Below are positions 40,683-49,739 of a stretch of DNA of 49,897 bases, piece after piece (position 1 is the first letter of the stretch; each line of letters begins with the position of its first letter). Source of the DNA: CAMEON01 sp963643175 (GTDB lineage Bacteria; Bacillota; Clostridia; Oscillospirales; CAG-272); assembly GCA_963643175.1 (NCBI GenBank), contig CAVIJF010000011.1:1-49897 (forward strand), in the 5' to 3' direction. A program made the position numbers and the translations under genes. The notes under the pieces are model-generated. The model saw only the letters and a program-made list of their open reading frames with translations, ran no database searches and was not told the DNA's origin.

Positions 40683-42185
40683 ATGATTATCACACGCCAT
40701 ATTCCGGTCGGAGAGCCGCGCTTCACCGGCGTGACCGTCACCCTGAACGGAAACCGCGTGGATGCCCCGCTCTGCCGGGTATCCGCCGTTCCCTACAACA
40801 CCCCGTGGCCCGACCGCCAGCGCCCGCTGAACCAGACAGAGGAGGCTGCCTTTCTCGGCTTTGAAGCCGATGAGCCGGTCACACTGCACATCCGCTGGGC
40901 ACACCCCGTGCAGGAACTGACCGTGCGCCCGCTGTCACGCGGCGTGCACGCCGTGCCGGACGGGTGTACCGCCACCGTTACGCTCCCGGCTCCCGGCGCG
41001 TACACGATCGAGGCGGACGGATACCACCATGCCCTGCACGTGTTCTTTGACCCCATCCGGGACTTCCCCGCCGCCGCGCAGGGCAAGGCGCACATTCTGT
41101 CCTTCGGTCCCGGCGTGCATGACATCGGGTGCACGGAACTGGAGTCGGACACGGCGGTGCTGATTGACCGGGACGCATACCTGTACGGCAGTTTCCGGGC
41201 AGTGTGCGCCGAAAACATCGACATACTCGGCTACGGCGTCATCGACGGCAGCCGCGAGCAGCGCACCGGCGAAAGCCGCCTGCTGCTCAACGATTACAGT
41301 GCGCCCCTGCCCACCGACCGGGACGGAATTCTGCGCCGGCTGAGGGAGCGGCACGTACTGGACGGCATCCTGCGCTTTTACCGCTGCCGCCACATCCGGG
41401 TGGAGGGTCCCATCCTGCGCGATGCCGCTACCTTTGCGGTCATCCCGGCGGGCTGTGAGGATGTCACGCTGGAAAACCTCAAAACGATCGGAATGTGGCG
41501 CTACAATTCCGACGGTATCGATCTGTTCAACTGCCGCAACGTGCGCATCCGGAACTGTTTCCTGCGCAATTTTGACGACTGCGTGGTCATCAAGGGTATC
41601 GTGGGCTGGGACACGGCAGACAACGCCGACATTCTGACAGAGGGCTGTGTGGTATGGTGCGACTGGGGACGCAACCTGGAGTTGGGCGCCGAAACCAACG
41701 CGCCCGCCTTCCGGAACATCACCTTCCGCGACTGCGACTGCATCCACGGTTCCAGCATTTGTCTGGACATCCAGCACCACAACCGCGCGGACATCGGGCA
41801 GGTCACGTTTGAGAACATCCGGGTGGAGTACACCCGGCATCAGCTGCCGGACGTTTTCCAGCAGGACATGGACACGCCGTACCCGGCTGACGCGCCGGTG
41901 CGGCATCCGCTGCTGTTCTGCCTGCCCATTTACAGATCCGGACTGTTCTCGGAGGACGGGCTGAACGGCTGCATCCACGACGTCACCTTCCGCAATATCC
42001 GCATTCTGACCGACGCCCCGGAGGTTCCAGTGCCGGAATCCGCCTTTCTCGGGCTGGATGCGGAGCACACGGTCGAACGGATATGCATCGCAGGCGTGAC
42101 CTGCAACGGGAAGCGCCTTGCCACGCGCGAGGAACTGCGTCTGAATATCAATGAATTTGTCCGTGACGTGACCATTCTGCCCTGA
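40683..42185 (+). CDS. GH28-family glycosidase (polygalacturonase-like)
   Basis: A 500-residue right-handed parallel beta-helix enzyme with an N-terminal beta domain of about 130 residues. GH28 motifs are NSDGIDLFNC (catalytic Asp) near residue 278, FDDCVVIKG (paired Asp) near 299 and a later CIHGSSICLDI in the place of the usual GHG His block. There is no signal peptide, so it probably acts on imported short galacturonides or rhamnogalacturonides rather than polymeric pectin. ATG 40683 was chosen because AAGGAG is nine bases upstream; the longer frame crosses the promoter. The GH36 gene follows after 29 bases. Confidence 0.88.
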   Translation: MIITRHIPVGEPRFTGVTVTLNGNRVDAPLCRVSAVPYNTPWPDRQRPLNQTEEAAFLGFEADEPVTLHIRWAHPVQELTVRPLSRGVHAVPDGCTATVTLPAPGAYTIEADGYHHALHVFFDPIRDFPAAAQGKAHILSFGPGVHDIGCTELESDTAVLIDRDAYLYGSFRAVCAENIDILGYGVIDGSREQRTGESRLLLNDYSAPLPTDRDGILRRLRERHVLDGILRFYRCRHIRVEGPILRDAATFAVIPAGCEDVTLENLKTIGMWRYNSDGIDLFNCRNVRIRNCFLRNFDDCVVIKGIVGWDTADNADILTEGCVVWCDWGRNLELGAETNAPAFRNITFRDCDCIHGSSICLDIQHHNRADIGQVTFENIRVEYTRHQLPDVFQQDMDTPYPADAPVRHPLLFCLPIYRSGLFSEDGLNGCIHDVTFRNIRILTDAPEVPVPESAFLGLDAEHTVERICIAGVTCNGKRLATREELRLNINEFVRDVTILP

Positions 42186-42214
42186 CAGGGCAAAAAATAC
42201 AGGAGGTATATGCA

Positions 42215-44158
42215 ATGGAGCCCCGCTTTTCCTTCAACTATGACGGCATCCCCTTCTCGGAACTTAACTGCACGGTACGGCAGGAGGGGGACGACACCGT
42301 CTACACGCTCCCGGACGGACTGGAGCTGACCTGCCACGTCCAACGCGAGGATGACTACGGAGTCGTGCGCTGGGTAAACAGCTGGCACAATCCGACCGAC
42401 CATGACAGCGGTCGCATCACCGATCTCTATGACTGCGACATTACGGTTCCGTTTGACCCTGACCCGCCGCGCACCCGTCGCAATCGGCAGAGCACCTGGG
42501 AGCCGGATATGCTTCGTCTTTGGGTAACGGAGGGAGCGAACGTCACGGACACCGACCACCGTCTGATCCCGCACCGGCTTTGGGCAGGCGACAGCCACCA
42601 TGCCCACTGCGAAGCGGGACGTTCCGGATACGGTACCGCGCCTTTCTTCGACGTGGAACGCCACGGGCACGGCGTCCTGCTGGCGGTCGGCTGGTCGGGA
42701 CAGTGGCAGGCTTACTTTGACCGCACGACCGATGCTCTGCGCATCCGGAGCGGCATCATGTACACCTCCTTCCGCCTGCACCCCGGCGAATCCTTCCGCA
42801 CCAGTTCGGTCGTTCTGCTGGAATATTGGGACGGACAGGTGGCAGCACATAATGTCTGGCGGCGCTACCTGCGCGAGCGGGTGTCCCCCATCGGGCAAAG
42901 CGGCGGCGCGCGGGGAACACAGTGCCCCTTCTCCGCGATATTCTGGGGCGGAATCAGCACCGAGGCGCTCCTGCGCCGCTGGCAGGCACTTTTTGATGCC
43001 GGACTACCTTTTGATTACTGCTGGATTGATGCGGGTTGGTATGAACCTCTGCGCGGCACGACAACAGCCGAACAATCGGCGCAGTGGACGCAGACCGGAA
43101 GCTGGGAGGTCAGCCATTACTACCATCCGGACGGTTACCGGGACGTCACGGCGTTTCTGAAAGAGCACGGCGTCAAGTTCCTGCTCTGGTTTGAGCCGGA
43201 GCGCATGCGGGTTGATCTGGCATGGACCGCGTACCGCCTCGGATCCGACCCGAATGCCCAGAACGGGCTGGCAAAGCTGGAACTGGACAGTGTCTGCGAG
43301 GACATGATCCGCATGACTTCGGAGCACATCCGGAACATCCCGATTGACTGCTACCGCCAGGACTGCAATATCGCGCCGCTGGATTTCTGGTACTGCGGTG
43401 ACCGGGAGCAGGAGAACGGACTGGAGGATCGGCGCGGCACGACCGAGATTCACTACATCAACAATCTGTACCGGTTCTGGGATGCCCTGCTGGAGCGTTT
43501 TCCGCATCTGCTGATCGACGACTGCGCCGGAGGTGGGCACCGGATCGACATCGAATTGTTGGGGCGTTCCGTGCCGCTGTGGCGAAGTGATTTTCAGTGT
43601 ACCTGGGACGCCTGCCCGGAGGCTAACCAGAATCAGAATGCGTGGGCAGCATGGTGGTATCCGTACAGCGGTATCGGCTACGGTCCCACGCTGGGCGATC
43701 TGTACAGTTTCCGGAGTGCCTACACCGCCGGCATGACCGTGCGCACCTGGGAGCACGCCGATCCGGAATGGGAGGTCGGCGCCATGGGCGAGCCCATGGA
43801 ATGGGCAAAGGTCTACTTCAACGAGTATGCCTCGTTGCGGCACTACTTCTCTGCCGACTTCTACCCGCTGATCCTGCCGACCTACGAAAACACCACCTGG
43901 ATTGCCAGCCAGTACCACGACACCGCAGACAATACGGGACTGATCCTTGCTTTCCGCCGTGCGATGTGCCCCTACGGGCAGGCGACCGTCCGGCTTGGCG
44001 GTCTGACTCCAGATCAAGTCTACCTCTTCACCGATCGGGACACCGGTGCGCAGTTCAGCGCCCGCGGCGCCGATCTTGCGGCCGGCTTGACGCTGACCAT
44101 TCCCAACCAGCGGCAGTCGCTGCTGCTGACATATCATCCGGTCATAAAGAACGGCTGA
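42215..44158 (+). CDS. GH36-family alpha-galactosidase-like glycosidase
   Basis: A 647-residue enzyme: N-terminal beta-sandwich (about 1-240), TIM barrel (about 245-560) and C-terminal beta domain. Barrel motifs are YCWIDAGWYE, KFLLWFEPERM, YRQDCNIAPLDFWY with the nucleophile Asp, and DDCAGGGHRIDIELL, which corresponds to the SCSGGG(x)RxD acid/base block of GH36. No signal peptide is visible. The likely activity is release of alpha-galactose (or another alpha-sugar) from imported oligosaccharides; substrate assignment within clan GH-D is uncertain. AGGAGG precedes the ATG. Second gene of the operon; a terminator follows. Confidence 0.87.
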   Translation: MEPRFSFNYDGIPFSELNCTVRQEGDDTVYTLPDGLELTCHVQREDDYGVVRWVNSWHNPTDHDSGRITDLYDCDITVPFDPDPPRTRRNRQSTWEPDMLRLWVTEGANVTDTDHRLIPHRLWAGDSHHAHCEAGRSGYGTAPFFDVERHGHGVLLAVGWSGQWQAYFDRTTDALRIRSGIMYTSFRLHPGESFRTSSVVLLEYWDGQVAAHNVWRRYLRERVSPIGQSGGARGTQCPFSAIFWGGISTEALLRRWQALFDAGLPFDYCWIDAGWYEPLRGTTTAEQSAQWTQTGSWEVSHYYHPDGYRDVTAFLKEHGVKFLLWFEPERMRVDLAWTAYRLGSDPNAQNGLAKLELDSVCEDMIRMTSEHIRNIPIDCYRQDCNIAPLDFWYCGDREQENGLEDRRGTTEIHYINNLYRFWDALLERFPHLLIDDCAGGGHRIDIELLGRSVPLWRSDFQCTWDACPEANQNQNAWAAWWYPYSGIGYGPTLGDLYSFRSAYTAGMTVRTWEHADPEWEVGAMGEPMEWAKVYFNEYASLRHYFSADFYPLILPTYENTTWIASQYHDTADNTGLILAFRRAMCPYGQATVRLGGLTPDQVYLFTDRDTGAQFSARGADLAAGLTLTIPNQRQSLLLTYHPVIKNG

Positions 44159-44182
44159 ATGAATAATGAAAAAATGCGGGAA

Positions 44183-44227
44183 GGCGCAGGGGCTCCTGAA
44201 GGAGTTCCCCGCGCCCTCCTGTTTTTT
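44183..44227 (+). terminator. Terminator after the GH36 gene
   Basis: GGCGC/GCGCC, GGGG/CCCC and CTCC/GGAG stacks form an imperfect stem with a TGAA loop (44183-44215), followed six bases later by TTTTTT. Confidence 0.8.
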
Positions 44228-44271
44228 CTCATTGCCTCTCCGTTTCCGCGGAAAAGTTTTCTCCTGCCCCC

Positions 44272-44300
44272 TTGACAAAACGCAGGGAATCGGGTATACT
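44272..44300 (+). promoter_or_regulatory. Sigma-A promoter of the Crp/Fnr regulator gene
   Basis: TTGACA (44272-44277) and TATACT (44295-44300) with a 17-base spacer. Transcription should start near 44307, within the palindrome at 44306-44321. Confidence 0.88.
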
Positions 44301-44305
44301 ATACT

Positions 44306-44321
44306 TGTCTCATTTGAGACA
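44306..44321. promoter_or_regulatory. Palindromic operator TGTCTCATTTGAGACA
   Basis: A perfect 7-2-7 inverted repeat (TGTCTCA, TT, TGAGACA). Size and symmetry fit a Crp/Fnr-dimer site, and its position over the transcription start predicts repression, most simply autorepression by the protein encoded 29 bases downstream (inference). Confidence 0.75.
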
Positions 44322-44349
44322 GCAACCTGATAAAAGCCGAGGCAGTTGT

Positions 44350-45051
44350 ATGCAACAACCAACCGATATGCTGTCCGTGCTGACAGCGCTCCCCCTGTTT
44401 GCAGGCTGTCCGGAGGACGTGCTTGCCGATGTACTGCTGCCGGACTGCCGGATGGCGGTATATGCAGCAGGGGAACCGATCCGGCAGTATGACGATCCGC
44501 CGGTGCTGTGCATCCTGACGGCAGGCTCCGCCTCCGTCCACACCCCCGGTGAAGGCAGTGAATGCCTTCTGCGCGTCCTGCACGCCGGCGACGTGTTTGG
44601 GGTCGCTACGCTCTTCGCGGCGTCCCCCGCCGTAACACGCGTGACGGCGGAACAGCCGACCCGCGTGCTGATCGTGTCGGAGACGGCAGTGCGTGTCCTG
44701 CTGACGGGCACCCCCGCATTCGCGCTCAACTATGTCGCCTTTCTCTCCGACCGCATCCGGTTTCTCAACCGGCGGCTGGCGTGTCTGGGCGCAGGTTCTG
44801 CCGCGCGGCGCCTCGCGGCGTGGCTGGATACCTCGGTACCGGAAGGCATGCCTGAGGGCACGCCTGGAGGCGCAGCGGAATATGACCTGCCGCTGTCGCT
44901 CAGCCGTCTCCCCGATGCACTCGGCGTCTCGCGTGCCTCGCTGTACCGGGCGCTGGACGAGCTGGAAGCCGACGGACACATTGTCCGTTCCGGCAAGCAC
45001 ATCCGCCTGCCGGACAGGGCGCGGATGCGCCGCGCCTTCGGGCTTTCGTGA
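44350..45051 (+). CDS. Crp/Fnr-family transcriptional regulator
   Basis: A 233-residue regulator. Residues about 10-120 form a cyclic-nucleotide-binding-type beta-roll (LTALPLFAGCPEDVLADVL, YAAGEPIRQYDDPPVLCILTAGSASV, LHAGDVFGVATLF); a dimerisation helix (VAFLSDRIRFLNRRLA) follows, then a winged-helix domain with recognition helix VSRASLYRALDELEADG. No four-Cys iron-sulfur pattern of Fnr is present and the effector is unknown. The Pro/Gly/Glu-rich stretch EGMPEGTPGGA near 170 is an unusual linker. The ATG at 44350 lies after GAGG. It precedes a SsuABC-like transporter in the same direction with a 65-base gap, so it probably controls that importer. Confidence 0.9.
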   Translation: MQQPTDMLSVLTALPLFAGCPEDVLADVLLPDCRMAVYAAGEPIRQYDDPPVLCILTAGSASVHTPGEGSECLLRVLHAGDVFGVATLFAASPAVTRVTAEQPTRVLIVSETAVRVLLTGTPAFALNYVAFLSDRIRFLNRRLACLGAGSAARRLAAWLDTSVPEGMPEGTPGGAAEYDLPLSLSRLPDALGVSRASLYRALDELEADGHIVRSGKHIRLPDRARMRRAFGLS

Positions 45052-45116
45052 CGGCATCGCTTCATTTCGATCCCCGTTACCAAAATACCACATCGTACAA
45101 GGAAAGGAATCTTACC

Positions 45117-46199
45117 ATGAAAACTGTAAAACTCTCCCGCACCCTGACCGCCGTGCTGGCGGTTCTGCTGGCGCTCTGCCTCTCGCTCCCGCTGGTTGCC
45201 TGCAGCGGCGGAAGCACGACCGGCACCGCAACCGCAACCGAAGCCGCGACCGACACTGCGTCCGGCGCGGACACGGCGACCGGACAGACGGTTGACCGGA
45301 ACCTGAATGTAAATGTTGCGGTTCTGTCCGGCACTACCGGCTTCGGCATGGCACAGCTGATGGATCAGTCCGCCAAGGGCAACGCGGCGCTGAAGTATAC
45401 CTTCAGCGTTGAGAGCGATGCCTCCAACATCCTGCCCGCCCTGCTCAACGGCTCGGTGGACATTGCCGCCCTGCCCACCAACGCCGCCGCAAACCTGTAT
45501 GCCAAAAAGGCGGGTTCCGTGCAGGTGCTGGCAGTCAACACGCTGGGCGTGCTGTACGTCGTCACTGGGGAGGGCGTCAGCGTGTCCTCGTTTGACGACC
45601 TGAAGGGCAAGACCGTGTACTGCCCCGCGCAGAATCCCACCTTCATCTTCACCGCGCTGTGCCAGAAGAACGGGCTGGAGCCGGGCAAGGACATCACGAT
45701 TGACAACACCTACGCGCAGCCCGCCGAACTGCGCACCGTGCTTGCCGCCGGAAAAGTGGACATCGCCGTCCTACCGGAGCCGATGGTGACGATTGCCAAA
45801 GCAGCCAACAGCAAGCTGACCGCCGCACTTGACCTGACCGCCGCGTGGAGTGCCGCCTTCGGCGAATCCGCCGCATTGGCGCAGGGCTGTGTTGTGGTGC
45901 GCACCGCCTTCGCCGAGGAGCACCCCGCCGAGGTCGCCGCATTCCTTGCGGAGTATGAGGCTTCCGTGAAGTTTGTCATGGCGAATCCTGCCGAGGCAGG
46001 CACCATGATTGAGGCGCAGGGCGTATTTACAAACGGTGCCGTCGCCGCCAAGGCGATTCCGAACTGCAATCTCTGCTTCATTACCGGGCAGGAGATGGCG
46101 GACAAGCTGACCTCCTTCTATACCGTACTGCACGGCGTCGCGCCTGCCTCCATCGGCGGTGCCGTCCCGGATAACGGACTGTACTACGGGGTTAAGTGA
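45117..46199 (+). CDS. SsuA/TauA-like ABC substrate-binding lipoprotein
   Basis: A 360-residue binding lipoprotein with lipobox LVAC (Cys29) and a Thr/Ala-rich linker up to about residue 60. The mature part (LNVNVAVLSGTTGFGMAQLMDQ, NGSVDIAALPTNAAANLYAK, LAVNTLGVLYVVT, FDDLKGKTVYCP) is the type-II fold of the nitrate/sulfonate/taurine/thiamine-precursor group. The ligand cannot be read from sequence; there is no desulfonation gene nearby. AAGGAAAGG precedes the ATG at 45117. The permease gene starts on the last base of its stop codon. Confidence 0.88.
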   Translation: MKTVKLSRTLTAVLAVLLALCLSLPLVACSGGSTTGTATATEAATDTASGADTATGQTVDRNLNVNVAVLSGTTGFGMAQLMDQSAKGNAALKYTFSVESDASNILPALLNGSVDIAALPTNAAANLYAKKAGSVQVLAVNTLGVLYVVTGEGVSVSSFDDLKGKTVYCPAQNPTFIFTALCQKNGLEPGKDITIDNTYAQPAELRTVLAAGKVDIAVLPEPMVTIAKAANSKLTAALDLTAAWSAAFGESAALAQGCVVVRTAFAEEHPAEVAAFLAEYEASVKFVMANPAEAGTMIEAQGVFTNGAVAAKAIPNCNLCFITGQEMADKLTSFYTVLHGVAPASIGGAVPDNGLYYGVK

Positions 46200-47071
46200 T
46201 GCGCCGCAGACCTTCTCAACCGCCCCCGGCAGACCGCCGGGGACGGTTTTTCCCGTCCCTGCCGCGCCCGCTCGCACGGCTTCTGGTCGGCGTGCTGGTT
46301 ACGGCATTCTGGCTGGGACTGTGGCAGCTGCTCGCGTGGCGCATGGCACAGCCTCTGCTTCTGCCGGGTCCTGCCGCGGTATTCCGGCGGCTCCTGGAGT
46401 TGGCGGCAACCGCCCTTTTCTGGCAGGCGGTGCTGACCTCTCTGGGACGCATCGCGGCAGGCATTCTGGCAGGACTGGCTGTCGGCATCCTGCTGGCGGT
46501 GCTGACGCACTTTGTCCCGCCGCTGTATACGCTTTTCTACCCACTCATCACCGTCATCCGCTCCACGCCGGTGGCATCCTTCGTCATTCTGCTGTACATC
46601 TGGATCGGGCAGGATACCCTGCCGGTTTTCATTTCGGTTCTGCTGGTGCTTCCGGTTGTCTGGGCAAACCTGCACGAGGCGCTGGGCGGAGTGGACGCAG
46701 ACCTTCTGGAAATGGCGCGCGTGTTCCGGCTGTCGCCGTGGCGGCGGATCCGCCGCATCTACCTGCCCTCCCTTGTGCCGGCACTTGCCGCCTCCTGCCG
46801 CTCCTCGGTCGGGCTGGCGTGGAAGGCGGGCATTGCCGCCGAGGTCCTGGTGGTTCCGGCGCTGTCCATCGGGCGGTACCTGTTTGAATCCAAGCTGTAC
46901 CTGGAAACGACCGACCTGTTCGCGTGGACAATCCCGGTAACGCTGCTCAGCCTGCTGCTTGAGCGTCTGATGCTCCGGCTGATGAGCCTTGCCGAAAGGC
47001 GCAAGCCCCGCACGCATGCTGCACAATCCAACCGAAAGGAGGACACCTCATGCGGCACGCAGACACCCTGA
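46199..47071 (+). CDS. SsuC/TauC-like ABC transporter permease
   Basis: A 290-residue permease with six membrane helices after a Pro/Arg-rich N-terminus of about 25 residues. It has LLLPGPAAVFRRLLEL, typical of the nitrate/sulfonate group, and the EAA coupling loop EMARVFRLSPWRRIRRIYLPSL near residue 175. The ATG at 46199 overlaps the stop of the binding-protein gene by one base; a GTG one codon earlier is also possible. Its last 22 bases overlap the start of the ATPase gene. It forms the membrane pore of the importer. Confidence 0.9.
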   Translation: MRRRPSQPPPADRRGRFFPSLPRPLARLLVGVLVTAFWLGLWQLLAWRMAQPLLLPGPAAVFRRLLELAATALFWQAVLTSLGRIAAGILAGLAVGILLAVLTHFVPPLYTLFYPLITVIRSTPVASFVILLYIWIGQDTLPVFISVLLVLPVVWANLHEALGGVDADLLEMARVFRLSPWRRIRRIYLPSLVPALAASCRSSVGLAWKAGIAAEVLVVPALSIGRYLFESKLYLETTDLFAWTIPVTLLSLLLERLMLRLMSLAERRKPRTHAAQSNRKEDTSCGTQTP

Positions 47072-47661
47072 CCGCCAAGGCGGACGCGCTGACTTTTGAC
47101 GGCGTGGAACTGGCTTTCGGCGGCAAAACCGTCCTGCGCGGGCTGTCCTTCCGGATACCTGCGGGGGGTTGTGTCGCGCTGATGGGCGCTTCGGGCAGCG
47201 GCAAGACCTCCGTCCTCCGGCTGGCGGCACGGTTGCTGTCGCCCACCGCCGGAACCGTTTCGGGCGGCGGACGGATTTCCATGCAGTTTCAGGAACCGCG
47301 CCTGCTCCCGTGGCGCAACGCCGCCGAGAACGTGAATCTGGTACTGTCCGACACGAGAAAAAGCCTGCCGGAATCGCACGCATGGCTGGCATCGGTCGGA
47401 CTGCGCGACGCCGCCAATCTGTATCCGGACGAGCTGTCGGGCGGCATGGCACAGCGCGTGGCACTGTGCCGGACGCTGGCGGCACCGACCGACACGGTAC
47501 TGCTGGACGAACCATTCCGGGGACTTGACCCGGATACCCGTCTCCGCATTATGGAAATCGTCCGGAAGGCGACCTGCGCGGCGGGCAGAACGCTCCTGCT
47601 GGTCACGCACGCCGAGGACGAGGCGGCTTTCTTTACCGATCGTATCCTCCGCTTACCGTGA
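47050..47661 (+). CDS. SsuB/TauB-like ABC transporter ATP-binding protein
   Basis: A 203-residue ATPase, shorter than the about 250 residues of most SsuB proteins. Walker A is GASGSGKTS near residue 43, Q-loop MQFQEPRLLPWRNAAENV, signature LSGGMAQRVALCRTLA and Walker B TVLLDEPFRGLD, followed by VTHAEDEAAFF. The Q-loop QEPRLLPW is diagnostic for the nitrate/sulfonate/taurine branch. AAAGGAGG lies nine bases before the ATG at 47050, inside the permease gene. It powers the importer and completes the Crp-controlled set. Confidence 0.92.
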   Translation: MRHADTLTAKADALTFDGVELAFGGKTVLRGLSFRIPAGGCVALMGASGSGKTSVLRLAARLLSPTAGTVSGGGRISMQFQEPRLLPWRNAAENVNLVLSDTRKSLPESHAWLASVGLRDAANLYPDELSGGMAQRVALCRTLAAPTDTVLLDEPFRGLDPDTRLRIMEIVRKATCAAGRTLLLVTHAEDEAAFFTDRILRLP

Positions 47662-47684
47662 CAGCAAAACCGCAACTCACAGGC

Positions 47685-47733
47685 AAAAGCACCCACGGCA
47701 GAGATACACTCTGCCGTGGGTGCTTTTTTCAGG
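47685..47733. terminator. Bidirectional terminator between the SsuB-like and DUF5107 genes
   Basis: AAAAGCACCCACGGCAGAG (47685-47703) pairs with the matching arm from 47709 (CTCTGCCGTGGGTGC then TTTTTT) around ATACA. Confidence 0.93.
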
Positions 47734-47744
47734 GACGCACTGCA

Positions 47745-49739
47745 TTATTCAGCGCTTTCTCCGGTTTCCTTGGGAACAAACATCCGGAAATCAAAGCGGC
47801 GCGGAACCCGTACTTTTGCCGGGTCAAAGTCAAGTCCGGCGGCAGTGGCACGAGCGCGGGCAATGTCCAGATACAGGTTGGTCAGCGATATTTCACCCTC
47901 CCGGATATCGGTCACGGACAGCCCGCCGTCACGCATCAGAACCGCCTCTGCCCGGTCGGTATCGCCCCGGCGCAGGAGCGCGAAGGCATACGTCATGGCG
48001 GTGCGCCCGTCCGCCTGCACGGCGGCAGGCGCCGCCTCGTAGGCAGCGACAGTCTCCCCGTTCATTCCCGCACACAGCGCCATGGCAAACGCCTGCCGCG
48101 CAAGGGACACGTCACCGGGCAGCATCCGGTGCGCTTCCAGCGCACTGCCGGCGGCGGCGCGGTCATCCCCCCGCAGGCGCTCGACCTGCGCCCGCAGGAA
48201 CAGCGCCGTCGGCGTGACCCGCAGGGCAAGCGCCGCATCCACTGCCTCCCCGGCGTCGCGCAGCCGTCCTTCCGCCAAGGCAATCGCCGCCAGATGCAGC
48301 TGCTTCTCGTGGCAGTCGGCAGACGCCAGCACCCGTTCCGTCCACTCGCGCTGGAGCATCCACGAGGCGGGCGGGCAAAGACTTCCCTGCCCTTCCGCCG
48401 CCAGCGTGCCGTGCTCCAGAAGGCGCACCCAGTCCGCCTGCGCGGCGCCGACCTGCCCGAAATCCAAATGCGGACACAGCGGCGGCTCCCCGTCCTGCGC
48501 ACGGCGCAGGTTCTCCAATGCACCCCAGCCGGAACCGGCACAGATCAGCCGCTCCGCCGGACGCTTTGCCATCGCCCGCGTGCTCTCCAGCCACGCGTCC
48601 ATTCCGGCGGCAGGGCAAAGTGCCTCCAGCCGTTCCCGGACCTCTTCGCGGGCGCCGTCCCAGTCGCCGTGCACGCGGGAGGGATCGGCGGACAGCGAGC
48701 CGTATGCCTCCACCCACTCCCATGCGGTCAGCGGCGGCATGGGCAGGCATTCGTACTGCGTATGCGCCAGCCCCGCCTGAATCTCCACATAGCGTCCCGT
48801 CTCGCCCGCAGTCAGGAACTCCTGCCAACGTGCGCCGCCTTCGCCCTGCCCCCAGACAAACAGCTTGCGCCCCTTCAGGCAGGCAGTGGAGGTCTGGCAG
48901 AAACCGTAGCCGTCCCCGTCCAGATACGCCGTGAATTTGCGTGCCGCATCCGGAATCTTCCAGAAGTAATCAATAGCGACCGGGTTACGGGACGGATAGG
49001 TTATGTCGGTTCCGCCCGAAACCGGAACGGGATTCTTGCCGACGATTCCGCCCTTGTTGTTGTAGGAAACCGTTGCGTCGATGATATTCCGCGCCCGGGG
49101 ATTCTCACGAACAGCCATATTCGTCCACCAGTACATGGGCACCGTTTCGCGGTTGGGATTGACAATGCGCATCCGCCCCAGCAGAACGCGGGAATCCTCC
49201 GGCAGGAAGAAGTCCATCTGGTAGACACAGCGGCGGATGCGCTCGAATTCGTACATCCGCAGCACGGGCGTGCCGTCGTCCAGCGCGGTCTGCGCGGCGA
49301 ACAGCTGGGAGCAGGTGAAGGGATGGTGCCCGATCATCCCGCAGTTGAATTCAATGCCGCCCGCCAGCCACGCATTACGCACGGCGAGATTGCAGGGGCG
49401 CACGATCGAATTGCGGTAGAGCAGTTCCCGCCCGGCAGTTTTGTCATACAGGGACCACAGCCGCCCGCCCAGTGCTGGAAGGAACAGCGCCTTCAGGTAT
49501 CGGTTTTCAAATTCGATGCCCAGATAGACCGTCGGCTCCTCCGCCCGGTCGTACAGATCCTGCATCCGGTAGGGGAACAGGGAGCGCAGGCCGCCGTAGC
49601 CGACAAACAGTCCGTCATCCTCATCCAGTTCGGAGCGGGTCAGCGCCTGCACGTTGGACATCTCGTACAGGGCGGGCAGCGTGGATTCCCCGTTGAAATG
49701 GGCGGACGGAAGCGTCACGTCCACAATGCGCATACTCAT
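47745..49739 (-). CDS. DUF5107 protein with C-terminal TPR-like repeats
   Basis: A 664-residue cytoplasmic protein. Residues about 20-350 are DUF5107, a beta-sandwich of the galactose-mutarotase-like type: YLGIEFENRYLKALFLPALGGRLWSLYDK, GGIEFNCGMIGHHPFT and VPMYWWTNMAVRENP are its hallmarks. The C-terminal 300 residues are Ala/Leu-rich helical repeats (for example HLAAIALAEGRLRDAGEAVDAALALR) like tetratricopeptide units. Such proteins accompany carbohydrate operons, but the activity is unproven; sugar binding or epimerisation is plausible. GAAAGGAT lies six bases before the ATG. The 158 bases beyond it (49740-49897) show no clear promoter. Confidence 0.85.
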   Translation of the reverse strand: MSMRIVDVTLPSAHFNGESTLPALYEMSNVQALTRSELDEDDGLFVGYGGLRSLFPYRMQDLYDRAEEPTVYLGIEFENRYLKALFLPALGGRLWSLYDKTAGRELLYRNSIVRPCNLAVRNAWLAGGIEFNCGMIGHHPFTCSQLFAAQTALDDGTPVLRMYEFERIRRCVYQMDFFLPEDSRVLLGRMRIVNPNRETVPMYWWTNMAVRENPRARNIIDATVSYNNKGGIVGKNPVPVSGGTDITYPSRNPVAIDYFWKIPDAARKFTAYLDGDGYGFCQTSTACLKGRKLFVWGQGEGGARWQEFLTAGETGRYVEIQAGLAHTQYECLPMPPLTAWEWVEAYGSLSADPSRVHGDWDGAREEVRERLEALCPAAGMDAWLESTRAMAKRPAERLICAGSGWGALENLRRAQDGEPPLCPHLDFGQVGAAQADWVRLLEHGTLAAEGQGSLCPPASWMLQREWTERVLASADCHEKQLHLAAIALAEGRLRDAGEAVDAALALRVTPTALFLRAQVERLRGDDRAAAGSALEAHRMLPGDVSLARQAFAMALCAGMNGETVAAYEAAPAAVQADGRTAMTYAFALLRRGDTDRAEAVLMRDGGLSVTDIREGEISLTNLYLDIARARATAAGLDFDPAKVRVPRRFDFRMFVPKETGESAE

